A stretch of 64,000 nt of DNA from Gudongella sp049310905 (GCF_049310905.1 NZ_JBMEMN010000001.1:244125-308124), one strand, 5' to 3'. Numbered from the stretch's first letter, positions 28,373 to 37,995 are shown. Translations and numbers: made by a program. Notes: a model not told the origin generated them from the sequence alone.

Positions 28373-28530
28373 AAAACCCCTCCTTTAATGTTATCTAGAT
28401 TCGTGCGCCAAACTACGAGTCTTAAATTCCAACTTGTAAAGCTTTTTTCGCATTTTGATTATTCATGGGAATATAACCACTAGGTACTTAACTCAAGTAA
28501 TGCCTTCTTGTAAAGATTAATGACCCTGAA

Positions 28531-31500
28531 TTAAACTTTTCCTCCTACGCCTTTGAACTTCTCTACAAATGCAGCGATCTTTTGAAAAACGCTCTGTTTT
28601 TTCGTTAAGTATTTAGGATTCAGAGGGCTCATCTTCGGCAGAATTTCATTCAGTTCGGTTCCATTCTCGCTAGCGTATTCTCTTTTTAATGAGGCAAGTA
28701 TGTATCTCTTTGCAGCCTCTTCATTAAGTTCTTCGGTATTAATCAGTTCCTCTGCTTCACGTTTTTGTTCTGCTTGCGCAAATGAGAAGAACGCATCAAT
28801 AATGCTCGCTTTATCATGAATCTCATCTAAATTTGTTTGATTGATAAAATCAACTACTAAGCTTTCTTTTGCGCGGTTTCCCACACTGGATCTAATTAAT
28901 CGACGTACCTCTTCAACTAATGATGCTTTGTCTTTTGACTTCTTGTTTTTCTCAAAAATCAATTCGAGGATATAATCTAGGTTGATTTCTTGTGACTTTA
29001 ATAAATCTACCTCAAAGACAACATCATCCCAATCAATCGTGGAATCTTCTTTTTCTTTACCTGCTTTTTCACGTCGAAGCCAATCACGAATATCGTTATA
29101 AGTAGACCGATAGTCTTGAATAACTCTTTCTTCAGGCATCTTAATTTTCTTCATAACACTGATATCTTCATCACTTAGATAATGAACAGTTTTAAATTTC
29201 TCCATGGCCTCTGGATCATGTATATCTATCAATTGCAAAGCTTTTAGACTAGAAAACTCATCATAGTTTTGTAAGATGTTTTCAACCCGCAGATATTCAC
29301 CAAAGAGCCTCGCAAAATCTTTTTTATCTTTTTCAGTGACAATGTCATCAATATTTGAAAAACGAGCTTCTAACTCTTTAACTACATCTACATATCCACG
29401 ACGGGCTTCGCCTGTAGAAATATCAGTGAAACCTTCCATGTATTCTTTATAGCTTTTTTCAAGCACCACATTCTTAGTGTTTTTATCACCAAAAAGAGTG
29501 ATAGCATCTATAGTCGCTTGTTCCAGATTCCTGAAAGTAACAATATTCCCAAATGTTTTGGTGGAATCATAAATACGATTAGTCCTTGAAAATGCTTGCA
29601 TCAAACCATGAAAACGGAGGTTTTTATCAACAAATAGTGTATTCAATGTTGGTGCATCAAAACCTGTTAAAAACATCCCTACCACTATTAAGAGATCAAT
29701 CTCTTGTCTTTTTACTCGATTCGAAAGATCACGATAATAATTTTGAAATTCGTTGCTGTCGACACCATAATTAGTTTTAAACATGGTGTTATAATCCTTC
29801 ATTGCCAAAGTCAAAAATTCTTTTGCGCTACTATTCATAGCAGAAGGTTCAAAAGTTTCATCAAGGATTTCACCTATAGCACTTTGTTCTTCATTAGCAG
29901 CAAAAGAAAAGATTGTCGCGATTTTTAGAGGTTTTTCATGATCCTTCTGTAAGTTGCTTAATGATTCATAATAAAGTTTGGCTGCGTCAATACTACTCAC
30001 AGCAAACATAGCATTAAACCCTTTTCCATTAACGTGAGAACGATGCGTTTTAAGTCTAAAATTATTTAAGATATATTGTGATATCTCTTTGATTCTTTCA
30101 GGATGTAATAATGCTTCCTTAGTCTCGGCTGCTGATAACTTTTTCTCATCTTGTTCCATCTCAATAGATTTAAACTTAGGACGTACATCGTTATAATCTA
30201 CTTTGAATTTCAATACCTTCTCATCTCTAATTGCATCTGTTATAACATAAGAATGTAATTCTCTGCCAAATACTGTAGCAGTAGTGTCAGAGCCCAAAGC
30301 ATTTTCAGGGAAAATAGGTGTGCCTGTGAACCCAAATTGATAATACTGTTTAAACTTTTTCTTAATATTTTTTTGAGCTTCACCAAACTGTGAACGGTGA
30401 GCCTCATCAAAAATGAACACCACTTGCTTATTATATATAGGTAAATCGGATTCACCTTTAACCAGGTTATTCAATTTTTGAATCGTAGTGACGATGATTT
30501 TATTGTCATCTTTGTCTATGTTACGCTTCAAGCCTGCTGTATTTTCTGAACCATTTACACTATCAGGGGAAAACCGTTGATATTCTTTCATCGTCTGATA
30601 ATCTAGGTCTTTTCTATCTACAATAAAAAATACTTTGTCTATGAAATCCAGTTCAGTAGCCAAACGAGCTGCTTTAAAGCTGGTCAGAGTTTTACCTGAA
30701 CCCGTTGTATGCCAAATAAATCCTCCACTTTCGAGACTTTTCCATTTTTTGGCTTGATATGAACTTCTAATTTTCCACAAGATTCTTTCAGTTGCAGCTA
30801 TTTGATAGGGTCTCATGACAAGTAAAGTATCACTGGAATCAAAAACTGAATAGTGGAATAATACATTCAGTAAAGTATTTTTTTGAAAAAAAGTTGCTGT
30901 AAAATCCTTAAGGTCTTTAATCAGGGTATTATCTGATTTCGCCCAGTTCATAGTAAAATCAAAGCTGTTCTTATCTCGTTTTGTTGTATTCGCAAAATAA
31001 CGGCTATCAGTTCCATTAGATATCACGAAAATCTGTAAATACTTAAATAGAGAGTTCTCAGCATTTAGGCTCTCTTTGCTGTATCTATGCACCTGATTAA
31101 ATGCCTCTCGAATGGCAATTCCACGCTTCTTCAATTCCACTTGAACCATTGGCAAGCCATTAACTAAAATCGTCACATCATATCGGTTAGCCTGAGTTCC
31201 TTTCAGTTCGAACTGAGAGATCACTTGCACCTTATTTTTCGCAACATTCTTTTTATCTACGAGATAAATATTCTGAATATGGCCATCATCAAAGACAAAG
31301 TCATAAATATAATCAGTATGAATTTTGCGTGTTTTATCAATATGGTTGTCACTTGGTTTATCTAAAAATTGTTCGCAAAATCTGACCCATTCAGCTTCAG
31401 TAAACTCAACACTATTAAGATTTTGCAATTGAACACGAATATTAGCAAGCATTTTATCAAGAGTATTCAAACTGGGCAGATGCTCATAACCTTGATTGAC

Positions 31501-31629
31501 TAGATCTTGAACCAGTTCTCGCTCAAGATCAGCTTCGGTTTGATAACCACTTCCTTGCTGTTCTATCTTTGTATATTTATCTAAAACTATAAAGTTGTTT
31601 GATTCTGCAATAGGTTTAAAGTCTGCCAT
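28531..31629 (-). CDS. hsdR: Type I restriction enzyme R subunit, HsdR (EcoR124-like, type IC)
   Basis: The product is 1032 aa and looks closely related along its whole length to EcoR124I HsdR (AESNNFIVLDKY near the start, VEKFKGVGGKV at the end). Nuclease residues sit in RYDVTILVNGLPMVQVELKK (D, E, K all present). Translocase motifs: HTTGSGKTLTSFKAARLATE (I), VFIFDEAHRSQFG (II), FGFTGTPIFP (III) and LMQAFSRTNRIYD (VI). It starts 2 nt after hsdS, as the last gene of hsdM-hsdS-hsdR. All parts are intact, so this system should be active. Confidence 0.95.
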   Translation of the reverse strand: MADFKPIAESNNFIVLDKYTKIEQQGSGYQTEADLERELVQDLVNQGYEHLPSLNTLDKMLANIRVQLQNLNSVEFTEAEWVRFCEQFLDKPSDNHIDKTRKIHTDYIYDFVFDDGHIQNIYLVDKKNVAKNKVQVISQFELKGTQANRYDVTILVNGLPMVQVELKKRGIAIREAFNQVHRYSKESLNAENSLFKYLQIFVISNGTDSRYFANTTKRDKNSFDFTMNWAKSDNTLIKDLKDFTATFFQKNTLLNVLFHYSVFDSSDTLLVMRPYQIAATERILWKIRSSYQAKKWKSLESGGFIWHTTGSGKTLTSFKAARLATELDFIDKVFFIVDRKDLDYQTMKEYQRFSPDSVNGSENTAGLKRNIDKDDNKIIVTTIQKLNNLVKGESDLPIYNKQVVFIFDEAHRSQFGEAQKNIKKKFKQYYQFGFTGTPIFPENALGSDTTATVFGRELHSYVITDAIRDEKVLKFKVDYNDVRPKFKSIEMEQDEKKLSAAETKEALLHPERIKEISQYILNNFRLKTHRSHVNGKGFNAMFAVSSIDAAKLYYESLSNLQKDHEKPLKIATIFSFAANEEQSAIGEILDETFEPSAMNSSAKEFLTLAMKDYNTMFKTNYGVDSNEFQNYYRDLSNRVKRQEIDLLIVVGMFLTGFDAPTLNTLFVDKNLRFHGLMQAFSRTNRIYDSTKTFGNIVTFRNLEQATIDAITLFGDKNTKNVVLEKSYKEYMEGFTDISTGEARRGYVDVVKELEARFSNIDDIVTEKDKKDFARLFGEYLRVENILQNYDEFSSLKALQLIDIHDPEAMEKFKTVHYLSDEDISVMKKIKMPEERVIQDYRSTYNDIRDWLRREKAGKEKEDSTIDWDDVVFEVDLLKSQEINLDYILELIFEKNKKSKDKASLVEEVRRLIRSSVGNRAKESLVVDFINQTNLDEIHDKASIIDAFFSFAQAEQKREAEELINTEELNEEAAKRYILASLKREYASENGTELNEILPKMSPLNPKYLTKKQSVFQKIAAFVEKFKGVGGKV

Positions 31630-31631
31630 TT

Positions 31632-32876
31632 TTACACCTCCTCTTTTGGAAAACTAAGAAGCATATTGCGGTAATACTCATATTGCTTTTGGCGAAGCTC
31701 TATTTCACGCGGTAACCCCTCAGTGATTGAGGATGTTATAGCATCAAATTTATCAAGAATCGAGACGATGCGGGCTTGTTCATCTGGAGATGGAACAGGA
31801 ATAATCACCTTTTCAAAGCCTTTGGCATTGATGGCAGATATTTTTCCCGAAGATATTGATTTTCTAATCTGATCGTGGAAGGATTTTGTTCTTGTATAGT
31901 ATGCAACATACTTAGGATTTAACGAACTTTTATAAAAAAAGCATGCGTCATGAATAACAACATCTTCATCGCCTAACCATGCCGTCCCTCTACCAATATC
32001 CTCAATTGTTTCACCCGCCGCGACCATAACAACATCACCATATGTTGCTTTTCGTAATTTGATAGCTAATTCCTCGGAGATATATGATTTTGCTTCACCT
32101 GCCCATATATTGTAGTGAGTATACATTTCACCATAGTGAATACACGGTACACCTTCGAGAATTATATCGGTTTTCACAAAGCGTTTGCCTCTAATAAACT
32201 CACCAACATCCCCCAACCGTTTCCACTCAACTTCACCCTCTTCAAAAATCAACAACTTATCACGGTAATAGTTATATTGCTTATTACGAGCTGTAAGCTC
32301 TGCTGTAAGCTCTGCTGTAAGCTCTGTGAATGTATCTAAGATACGGACGATTTCGGCTTGCACTTCAAGTGCTGGGATGGGAATTTGCAGTTTTTTAAAT
32401 CTTGCTTTTGATATGTTAAAACGCGTAACACCACTAGCAGTTTTTGCAATTTCTGTACGCATAAAATGACTGCGGAATAAATATTTCGAAAATTGCGGCG
32501 TTATATGAATATCGTCATTAAATCTTACACCAAAAGAAAAGCTGTTCAGAAATACTGAACCATCAAACTTTGTAGTAACAGAAGAAGACATGCCTGCTTC
32601 CTCTGCAGTTTCTGATGATCCTGTAAATAGCACATCCCCATATTTTACTTTGTGCTGATTTTCGGAAGTGGAAACATTTACAGATTCAAGTTTTTCAAAA
32701 TCAACTTCAATATTATCAAAGATGTTCTTGTAAGAAATATAATCGGCATTTCCATTTTCAAAGTCAATTTTACTTTTACCTGTAAGTCCGCCATAAATTT
32801 CTGAAATTTCCCCTAATGCTTTCCATTCTACTTCAACACCGTCAAGTAATTTATCCATAAAATCTGACTTCATCAT
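31632..32876 (-). CDS. hsdS: Type I specificity subunit HsdS with TAEL-type spacer repeats
   Basis: The product is 414 aa. Two target-recognition domains (~15-155 and ~215-375) are separated by a central spacer that contains TELTAELTAELTARNKQYNY, i.e. three ELTA units encoded by three exact 12-bp repeats. This is the arrangement of EcoR124 and its variant, where the number of 4-residue repeats sets the distance between the two half-sites. The C-terminal repeat (ILDKFDAITSSITEGLPREI) is the second conserved region. It overlaps hsdM by 4 nt. The recognition sequence cannot be read from the protein. Confidence 0.95.
   Translation of the reverse strand: MMKSDFMDKLLDGVEVEWKALGEISEIYGGLTGKSKIDFENGNADYISYKNIFDNIEVDFEKLESVNVSTSENQHKVKYGDVLFTGSSETAEEAGMSSSVTTKFDGSVFLNSFSFGVRFNDDIHITPQFSKYLFRSHFMRTEIAKTASGVTRFNISKARFKKLQIPIPALEVQAEIVRILDTFTELTAELTAELTARNKQYNYYRDKLLIFEEGEVEWKRLGDVGEFIRGKRFVKTDIILEGVPCIHYGEMYTHYNIWAGEAKSYISEELAIKLRKATYGDVVMVAAGETIEDIGRGTAWLGDEDVVIHDACFFYKSSLNPKYVAYYTRTKSFHDQIRKSISSGKISAINAKGFEKVIIPVPSPDEQARIVSILDKFDAITSSITEGLPREIELRQKQYEYYRNMLLSFPKEEV
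32290..32325. repeat. Three exact 12-bp tandem repeats inside hsdS
   Basis: The unit GCTGTAAGCTCT (plus strand) occurs three times head to tail. It encodes ELTA in the helical spacer of HsdS. Slippage by whole units keeps the frame and changes spacer length. Confidence 0.95.
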
Positions 32877-34420
32877 GATTCAATCACCTCAATAATCTCA
32901 TCAATCTCTGTACGAAGCTTATCTATTTTTTCTACAGTCTTTTTTATTTCCGCATTTAGTTCATTTATATCAATGATTTCTCTCATGTCTTTAGCTTCGA
33001 CGTAAGAATTAACAGAAAGATTATAGTCATTTTCAACTATTGCATCATAATCAACAGACTTTGCAACATACTCAACATCTGCTTTATCGTCAAACATTTT
33101 CATAATTTTTCCAATATGTTTATCTGTTAATATATTATTGTTCGTTTCCTTTTTGTAAAAATCTATCCCGCTTGCATCAATAAATTGAGTTTTATTATCA
33201 CTTTTATGTTTAGAAAGCACTAAGATATTAACAGCTATTGAGGTCCCATAAAAAAGGTTAGGCGCTAATGAAATAACTGTTTCTACAAAGTTATTATCAA
33301 TCAGATACTTTCTAATTTTCTGTTCAGCTCCACCTCGGTAAAAAATACCAGGGAAACAAACGATAGCGGCTCTTCCTTTGCTTGAAAGATAACTAAGAGA
33401 ATGAAGTACAAAAGCAAAATCCGCTTTAGATTTTGGCGGTAATACACCTGCAGGAGCAAATCGCTCATCATTAATAAGCGTTGGGTCATCACTTCCAATC
33501 CATTTTACGGAATAAGGCGGATTAGACACAATAGCATCAAAAGGTTTCTCATCACCATAGTGAGGATCTAAAAGTGTATTGCCCAAAGCAATATTAAACT
33601 TATCATAGTTTATATTGTGTAAAAACATATTCATTCGTGCAAGGTTATAGGTAGTATGATTGATCTCTTGTCCAAAAAAACCATCTTCAATAATATGAGC
33701 ATCAAACTGTTTTTTTGCTTGTAAAAGTAGGGAACCTGAACCAGCTGCAGGGTCATAAATTTTGTTAATGGATGCTTGCTTGTGTATTGCTAATTGTGCA
33801 ATCAGTCTAGAAACACTCTGTGGTGTAAAAAACTCGCCACCGGATTTACCAGCATTGGCAGCATAATTAGAAATTAAAAACTCATAAGCATCACCAAAGA
33901 GATCGATATGATTTTCTTCGAACTCACCAAAATCAAGCCCTTCAACGCCTTTAATAACAGCTGCCAGACGACTATTTTTATCTTTCACAGTATTTCCTAA
34001 TCTATTGCTTGTAGTATCAAAATCAGCGAATAACCCTTTAATATCAAGTTCTGATGGATAACCATTTGCGGAGCTTTCAATAGCAGAAAATATTGCAGCT
34101 AAATCTGTATTCAAACTTTCATTTGTATTAGCAGTTTTAGCAATCCTAGAGAACATCTGACTAGGATATATGAAATAACCTTTAGTTTTAATTGCATCAT
34201 CTTTGATTTCATTGGTTATAACATCATCATTGAGTTCTGCATAATTGACGCTATCGTCACCACCCTCGATATAAGAAGAGAAGTTTTCACTAATAAAGCG
34301 ATAAAAAAGTGTCCCTAAAACATACTGTTTAAAATCCCATCCATCTACAGAACCACGGACATCATTGGCAATTTTCCAGATCTGTGACTGTAATTTGGCG
34401 CGTTGTGCTGCACTTGTCAT
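32873..34420 (-). CDS. hsdM: Type I DNA methyltransferase subunit HsdM (EcoR124-like)
   Basis: The product is 515 aa, full length for type IC HsdM. The N-terminal helical domain occupies residues ~1-170. SAM motif I is IYDPAAGSGSLLLQAKKQFD (near 220) and motif IV is IVSNPPYSVKWIG (NPPY, near 300), giving an N6-adenine methyltransferase. It is first in the operon, with an AATTGGAGGTATTCAA leader. Together with HsdS it forms the modification enzyme and with HsdR the restriction complex. Confidence 0.95.
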   Translation of the reverse strand: MTSAAQRAKLQSQIWKIANDVRGSVDGWDFKQYVLGTLFYRFISENFSSYIEGGDDSVNYAELNDDVITNEIKDDAIKTKGYFIYPSQMFSRIAKTANTNESLNTDLAAIFSAIESSANGYPSELDIKGLFADFDTTSNRLGNTVKDKNSRLAAVIKGVEGLDFGEFEENHIDLFGDAYEFLISNYAANAGKSGGEFFTPQSVSRLIAQLAIHKQASINKIYDPAAGSGSLLLQAKKQFDAHIIEDGFFGQEINHTTYNLARMNMFLHNINYDKFNIALGNTLLDPHYGDEKPFDAIVSNPPYSVKWIGSDDPTLINDERFAPAGVLPPKSKADFAFVLHSLSYLSSKGRAAIVCFPGIFYRGGAEQKIRKYLIDNNFVETVISLAPNLFYGTSIAVNILVLSKHKSDNKTQFIDASGIDFYKKETNNNILTDKHIGKIMKMFDDKADVEYVAKSVDYDAIVENDYNLSVNSYVEAKDMREIIDINELNAEIKKTVEKIDKLRTEIDEIIEVIES

Positions 34421-34565
34421 TTGAATACCTCCAATTATTATGATAGTTACTCGGAGACCTTAATAGTCCGAGTTTGATTTGTTTTTTCTTGATACTTGTA
34501 TTGAATTTTGTAGCTGGCTCTTAAAAACACTTTTCTAAGAACTATTGTTATTGGTTGATTCTTAC

Positions 34566-34781
34566 TTATTCATTCTCATCATCACTAATAGTTTCAAACA
34601 GATCTTCAACCTTGCAATCTAGCGCTTTGGCTATTTTCATCAATACATCCATCCTAACAGGTTCATTTTTACCAAGTTTAGCAATGGAATTAGAACTAAT
34701 ATGAGCCGTATCTTTGAGATCAACTTTTTTCATGTTCTTATCAATGAGTATTTTCCAAAGTTTATTATATTGGATTTTCAT
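34566..34781 (-). CDS. Small XRE-family HTH regulator
   Basis: The product is 71 aa from ATG 34781, with AAAGGA 8 nt upstream. A Cro/C1-type HTH is visible: LWKILIDKNMKKVDLKDTA, then ISSNSIAKLGKNEPVRMDVL and ALDCKVEDLFE. Its 5' end overlaps the stop of the ATPase gene, making it the fourth gene of the three-component operon. It may autoregulate that operon through the AGTATC sites at 37809-37843, or control the hsd operon that follows; neither is shown by the sequence. Confidence 0.8.
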   Translation of the reverse strand: MKIQYNKLWKILIDKNMKKVDLKDTAHISSNSIAKLGKNEPVRMDVLMKIAKALDCKVEDLFETISDDENE

Positions 34782-36426
34782 TTTCAGCATCCTTTCTACC
34801 CCATTTCCAACCAAATAGCGCCTGCCCATCTATGTCTAGCTTTAGTACTGTATTTTCTTTGATTATTGATTGAGTTGCTGCATCATACTTCTTATCTCTA
34901 TCAAAGGAAATAAATATCTGTTTCTGTTTTTCTTTTGTATAAAGTTCTAAGATTCTACCAATGGATTCATCCGACACATTAGGGAAGAGAAGTGAGTCAT
35001 GAGCCAATGCAGGTAACACAGTACTTCTAAGTATGCTGATATCATAGATTAGCATCCCTTTATAGTTTGTGCCCGTACCTGTATCTCTTGGAGTCTCAAA
35101 AGAATAGCTATTATATTCTTTAATTCCAAGAACCGGCGGATTATCATTCCCATATGAAACAAAATCACTGATTTCACTCATTTGTTCATTTATAGTCGAT
35201 TCAATAACTCTTAGAATCGTCTGTAACTGTGCTTTAAGCCTATCACTTGCTCGTTTTTTCTCATTTTGTAATGTATTGCGAGTATCAAAGGCCTCGTTTT
35301 CATCTTCTAATTTATGAATTGTACGATCAATTCTGGTATAGGCCTCGAGGAACTCTTTACTAAACGCCATAGAGGGTTTTATTTCTTCTACCATTGACTG
35401 CAGCTTTTTTACCGAATGATTCAATGGTATTAGTTCCTCTTTTAACCTCGCTTTTGCAGCTTCTAACTCATCTTGAAGTATTGCCTGGATTTTATTATGA
35501 AAGCGTTCAATATCTATTAATTTTTGAAGATTCACTTCTGGAAAAAACTCACGCAAACTCATTAAATCGGCTTCTGTCGGATAAACTCCCTGCCTAATAT
35601 TCAGATCGATTAAGTGTAATTCATTCTCTTTTTCACTTACTAGTCTGCGAGTATCCTGCATTTGAATCGTTAAAGCATTTATCTGATTGGCCTTATTAAC
35701 CTCATCAGTATCAACTGTTTGGTTATGAGTTCTTTCTAATTCGATCTTTTCTTGTTTCAGCGCAGCAATGGCTTTGATGTTATCTTCATATTTTTTTAAC
35801 CCATCAACTGCTGCTGGAATAAACTGAAACTTACGGGCATCTCTGAATGCCTTGATTCTGTTTTCTGCAAGCTTCAATTGTTCTTCAAACGCAACTACAT
35901 TATCGTATTGTTTGAAAAGTGTTATGAGCACATGTATTGCGTCTTCTTGAGATTCATTTCCACCCCTCATTTGTAATGGTCGTAGCTCGTTATAATTATT
36001 CTTGCCGTAGATACGGAAGAATCGACTTATCGTTTTTCTGAATTTTAAACCTGTGTAATCCATGTGGTATTTTTCACTAAGCCATTTTGTGTAGGTTTCT
36101 CTACTCAGAATTTCCAATATATTTCCGTTTTCGTCTAACCTAACAAAATCTCCAGATGTAGCCGTATGCCTAACAAAATAGTAAGGTACTTCATCAAACT
36201 CAAAAATAAAATTTATACTGTGATTATCTAACTGTTTTACAGCATCACTTTTTACATATGCATCTCCACCAAATACAAAATCAATTATAAGTAACATTGT
36301 GGACTTACCTATGGAATTTGCACCTGTTCCTCCACCAAGTATTATGTTAAGCCCTTTATGAAAACGAATAGGCTCACGTGTCTTCCCGTTGATCTTGAAT
36401 AGTTCACAACTTATTTCTTTAAGCAT
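34765..36426 (-). CDS. SMC/RecN-like ATPase (DUF2326 type) of an ABC three-component system
   Basis: The product is 553 aa. The N-terminal half of a split ABC ATPase is present: FHKGLNIILGGGTGANSIGK then STMLLIIDFVFG (Walker A G-x4-GKST, near residue 38). A long coiled coil spans ~180-410. The C-terminal half contains GMLIYDISILRSTVLPALAHD and KQIFISFDRDKKYD (D-loop/Walker B region). It overlaps the middle component by 16 nt. Such ATPases are the sensor component of ABC-3C conflict systems predicted to act against phage; the trigger is unknown. Confidence 0.75.
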   Translation of the reverse strand: MLKEISCELFKINGKTREPIRFHKGLNIILGGGTGANSIGKSTMLLIIDFVFGGDAYVKSDAVKQLDNHSINFIFEFDEVPYYFVRHTATSGDFVRLDENGNILEILSRETYTKWLSEKYHMDYTGLKFRKTISRFFRIYGKNNYNELRPLQMRGGNESQEDAIHVLITLFKQYDNVVAFEEQLKLAENRIKAFRDARKFQFIPAAVDGLKKYEDNIKAIAALKQEKIELERTHNQTVDTDEVNKANQINALTIQMQDTRRLVSEKENELHLIDLNIRQGVYPTEADLMSLREFFPEVNLQKLIDIERFHNKIQAILQDELEAAKARLKEELIPLNHSVKKLQSMVEEIKPSMAFSKEFLEAYTRIDRTIHKLEDENEAFDTRNTLQNEKKRASDRLKAQLQTILRVIESTINEQMSEISDFVSYGNDNPPVLGIKEYNSYSFETPRDTGTGTNYKGMLIYDISILRSTVLPALAHDSLLFPNVSDESIGRILELYTKEKQKQIFISFDRDKKYDAATQSIIKENTVLKLDIDGQALFGWKWGRKDAENENPI

Positions 36427-36641
36427 CGTACAACCCTACCTTCCTCTTCATTAAATTCTATTTCCTTAAGTGCGTACAAACAATCAAGAGCACCCAATAG
36501 TTCTAAGGGACTTTTAATTGTATTCTGTAAACTTAATAAGAGTTCATGTGGAGTCTTAGGCTGATCCAATGCTCTCAATATAATTGGCAACTTTGAAAAT
36601 ACACTTTCGTTATATGAAAAAAGCTTATTTGGTAATAGCAT
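36411..36641 (-). CDS. Small middle component of ABC three-component system
   Basis: The product is 76 aa. A helical, winged-helix-like protein (LPIILRALDQPKTPHELLLS, then LELLGALDCLYALKEIEFNE) matches the ABC-3C middle-component type, which links effector and ATPase. It overlaps both neighbours (17 and 16 nt), implying translational coupling. I infer the assignment mostly from operon position and size. Confidence 0.65.
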   Translation of the reverse strand: MLLPNKLFSYNESVFSKLPIILRALDQPKTPHELLLSLQNTIKSPLELLGALDCLYALKEIEFNEEEGRVVRCLKK

Positions 36642-37785
36642 CGAACACCTCGCATGATTGAATAAAATATGAAACTACAATTGAACAAAATCTAATATCC
36701 TGTTTAGTAATACTTCTAATTTTTTCAGACAAGGCACTATATATTATCTCTGGACTTTTCTTTTTTTCTGCTAATTTCCTATAGGAATCTGCGATTTGCG
36801 CTCGAAGTAATCCATCACTTAATTGACTTTGTTGTGCCAAGTCCTTCATCGTCTTTTCAATAAATAGGTAATACTTGGTCACATGTGCTGTCACTTCATC
36901 GACAAGAAATAGATATAGCTCCTCATCAATTTTCTCAGGTACCCTCAATGCATCATAGTTAAGGGATAATAGCTGTGTTGGTTTTGCTTTACTAAGATTA
37001 TAGATAACCTTGGTTATGCCTTTTTCAATAGCAACCTCATCGAGGGTTTGTCGCATACTACGAGCATCACTTTGGAGTTTTTTGATCGTAACAAGGTCTT
37101 TCTCTTCTGTTTTTGTATGTTTGAATACATAGTTCTGAAAACAATCATGGCACATAGCAATCAAATTTTCATATGATAATGATCTGCTTCCTTTGATACC
37201 GGCTACTTCATAATTATTAGCTGTGTGGTACTTGTCATTTACAGTTTGTAGATGTTTCCCGCATCCAGGATACGAGCAAGTGTGTCTGCAATCTTCAAGT
37301 AAACCTAGTCCATAAATACCCTTAGCTTTTCTAGAAGCCTCTTTGGCAGAAGCAATTATTCTATCATTCTCTAGTTCAGGATTAACAATAAAATCTAATG
37401 ATTGCTTAAACAAATCAAACAGGACTTCTCCTACATTATCTTTATCAACATCTTCCGCGAAAGGTTGTATGTCTTCAGCTAAAGACTCGAGAACTGTATC
37501 AGTTCGGTCATTGAGTGAATCATCATGATAAATTGCTTCAATAAAATTCTCACTTGTTAATCTACCAAGCATCGATTTAGCCAATTTTTTTGTTGGACCC
37601 TTTGTATAGAACTTCCTCAAGGATGAATCCTTGTTGGCTTGTTCAGACGACGGGTCTTTTTTTGTTGACCAATCTTCTTCTGGTATATCACATAGCATCT
37701 GAATAATATTTCTCATGAAATCAGGTACATCCGCATCTTTCATAAGATGTGGATGAATGGCATGGACTAACTCCGTAAACATCAT
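36625..37785 (-). CDS. Effector component of ABC three-component system with degenerate HNH-like zinc domain
   Basis: The product is ~386 aa from ATG 37785, placed 7 nt after GGGGGAGGTG; a longer in-frame GTG start (37827) lies inside the operator repeats and is less likely. A central treble-clef zinc motif reads CSYPGCGKHLQTVND, then NNYEVAGIKGSRSLSYENLI and MCHDCFQNYV. The spacing copies HNH nucleases, but the catalytic His positions hold Ala-Gly (EVAGI instead of HHI) and the final His is Phe. The C-terminal ~170 residues are helical and match the region that contacts the middle component. It is the first gene of the operon. Confidence 0.65.
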   Translation of the reverse strand: MMFTELVHAIHPHLMKDADVPDFMRNIIQMLCDIPEEDWSTKKDPSSEQANKDSSLRKFYTKGPTKKLAKSMLGRLTSENFIEAIYHDDSLNDRTDTVLESLAEDIQPFAEDVDKDNVGEVLFDLFKQSLDFIVNPELENDRIIASAKEASRKAKGIYGLGLLEDCRHTCSYPGCGKHLQTVNDKYHTANNYEVAGIKGSRSLSYENLIAMCHDCFQNYVFKHTKTEEKDLVTIKKLQSDARSMRQTLDEVAIEKGITKVIYNLSKAKPTQLLSLNYDALRVPEKIDEELYLFLVDEVTAHVTKYYLFIEKTMKDLAQQSQLSDGLLRAQIADSYRKLAEKKKSPEIIYSALSEKIRSITKQDIRFCSIVVSYFIQSCEVFDAITK

Positions 37786-37808
37786 GCAGTTTGGCACCTC
37801 CCCCAAAA

Positions 37809-37843
37809 AGTATCCAAAGTATCTCACAGTATCCCAAAGTATC
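37809..37843. promoter_or_regulatory. Four helically phased AGTATC operator-like repeats
   Basis: AGTATC occurs at 37809, 37818, 37828 and 37838 (plus strand), 9, 10 and 10 bp apart, with extended AAAGTATC in three of them. They lie 24-58 bp upstream of the effector start. One face of the helix would carry all four sites. The regulator is not known; the XRE protein of the same operon is the obvious candidate. Confidence 0.6.
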
Positions 37844-37995
37844 TAAATTCACTATGCCCCATTTTATACAATAAAAGAGATCAATGAGACGTTAATGTAT
37901 TTTAACATATGTAATATATATTTTCAATTTAAAATTGGTAATCGCCAATTTCTCGTTGATCAACAAAACATCATTTAACAGCCATGTACAGGCAT

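Noticed and set aside
34440..34500. Hairpin ACTCGGA/TCCGAGT as terminator of the XRE gene
   Set aside because: The T-run is on the plus-strand side, wrong for the minus-strand operon.
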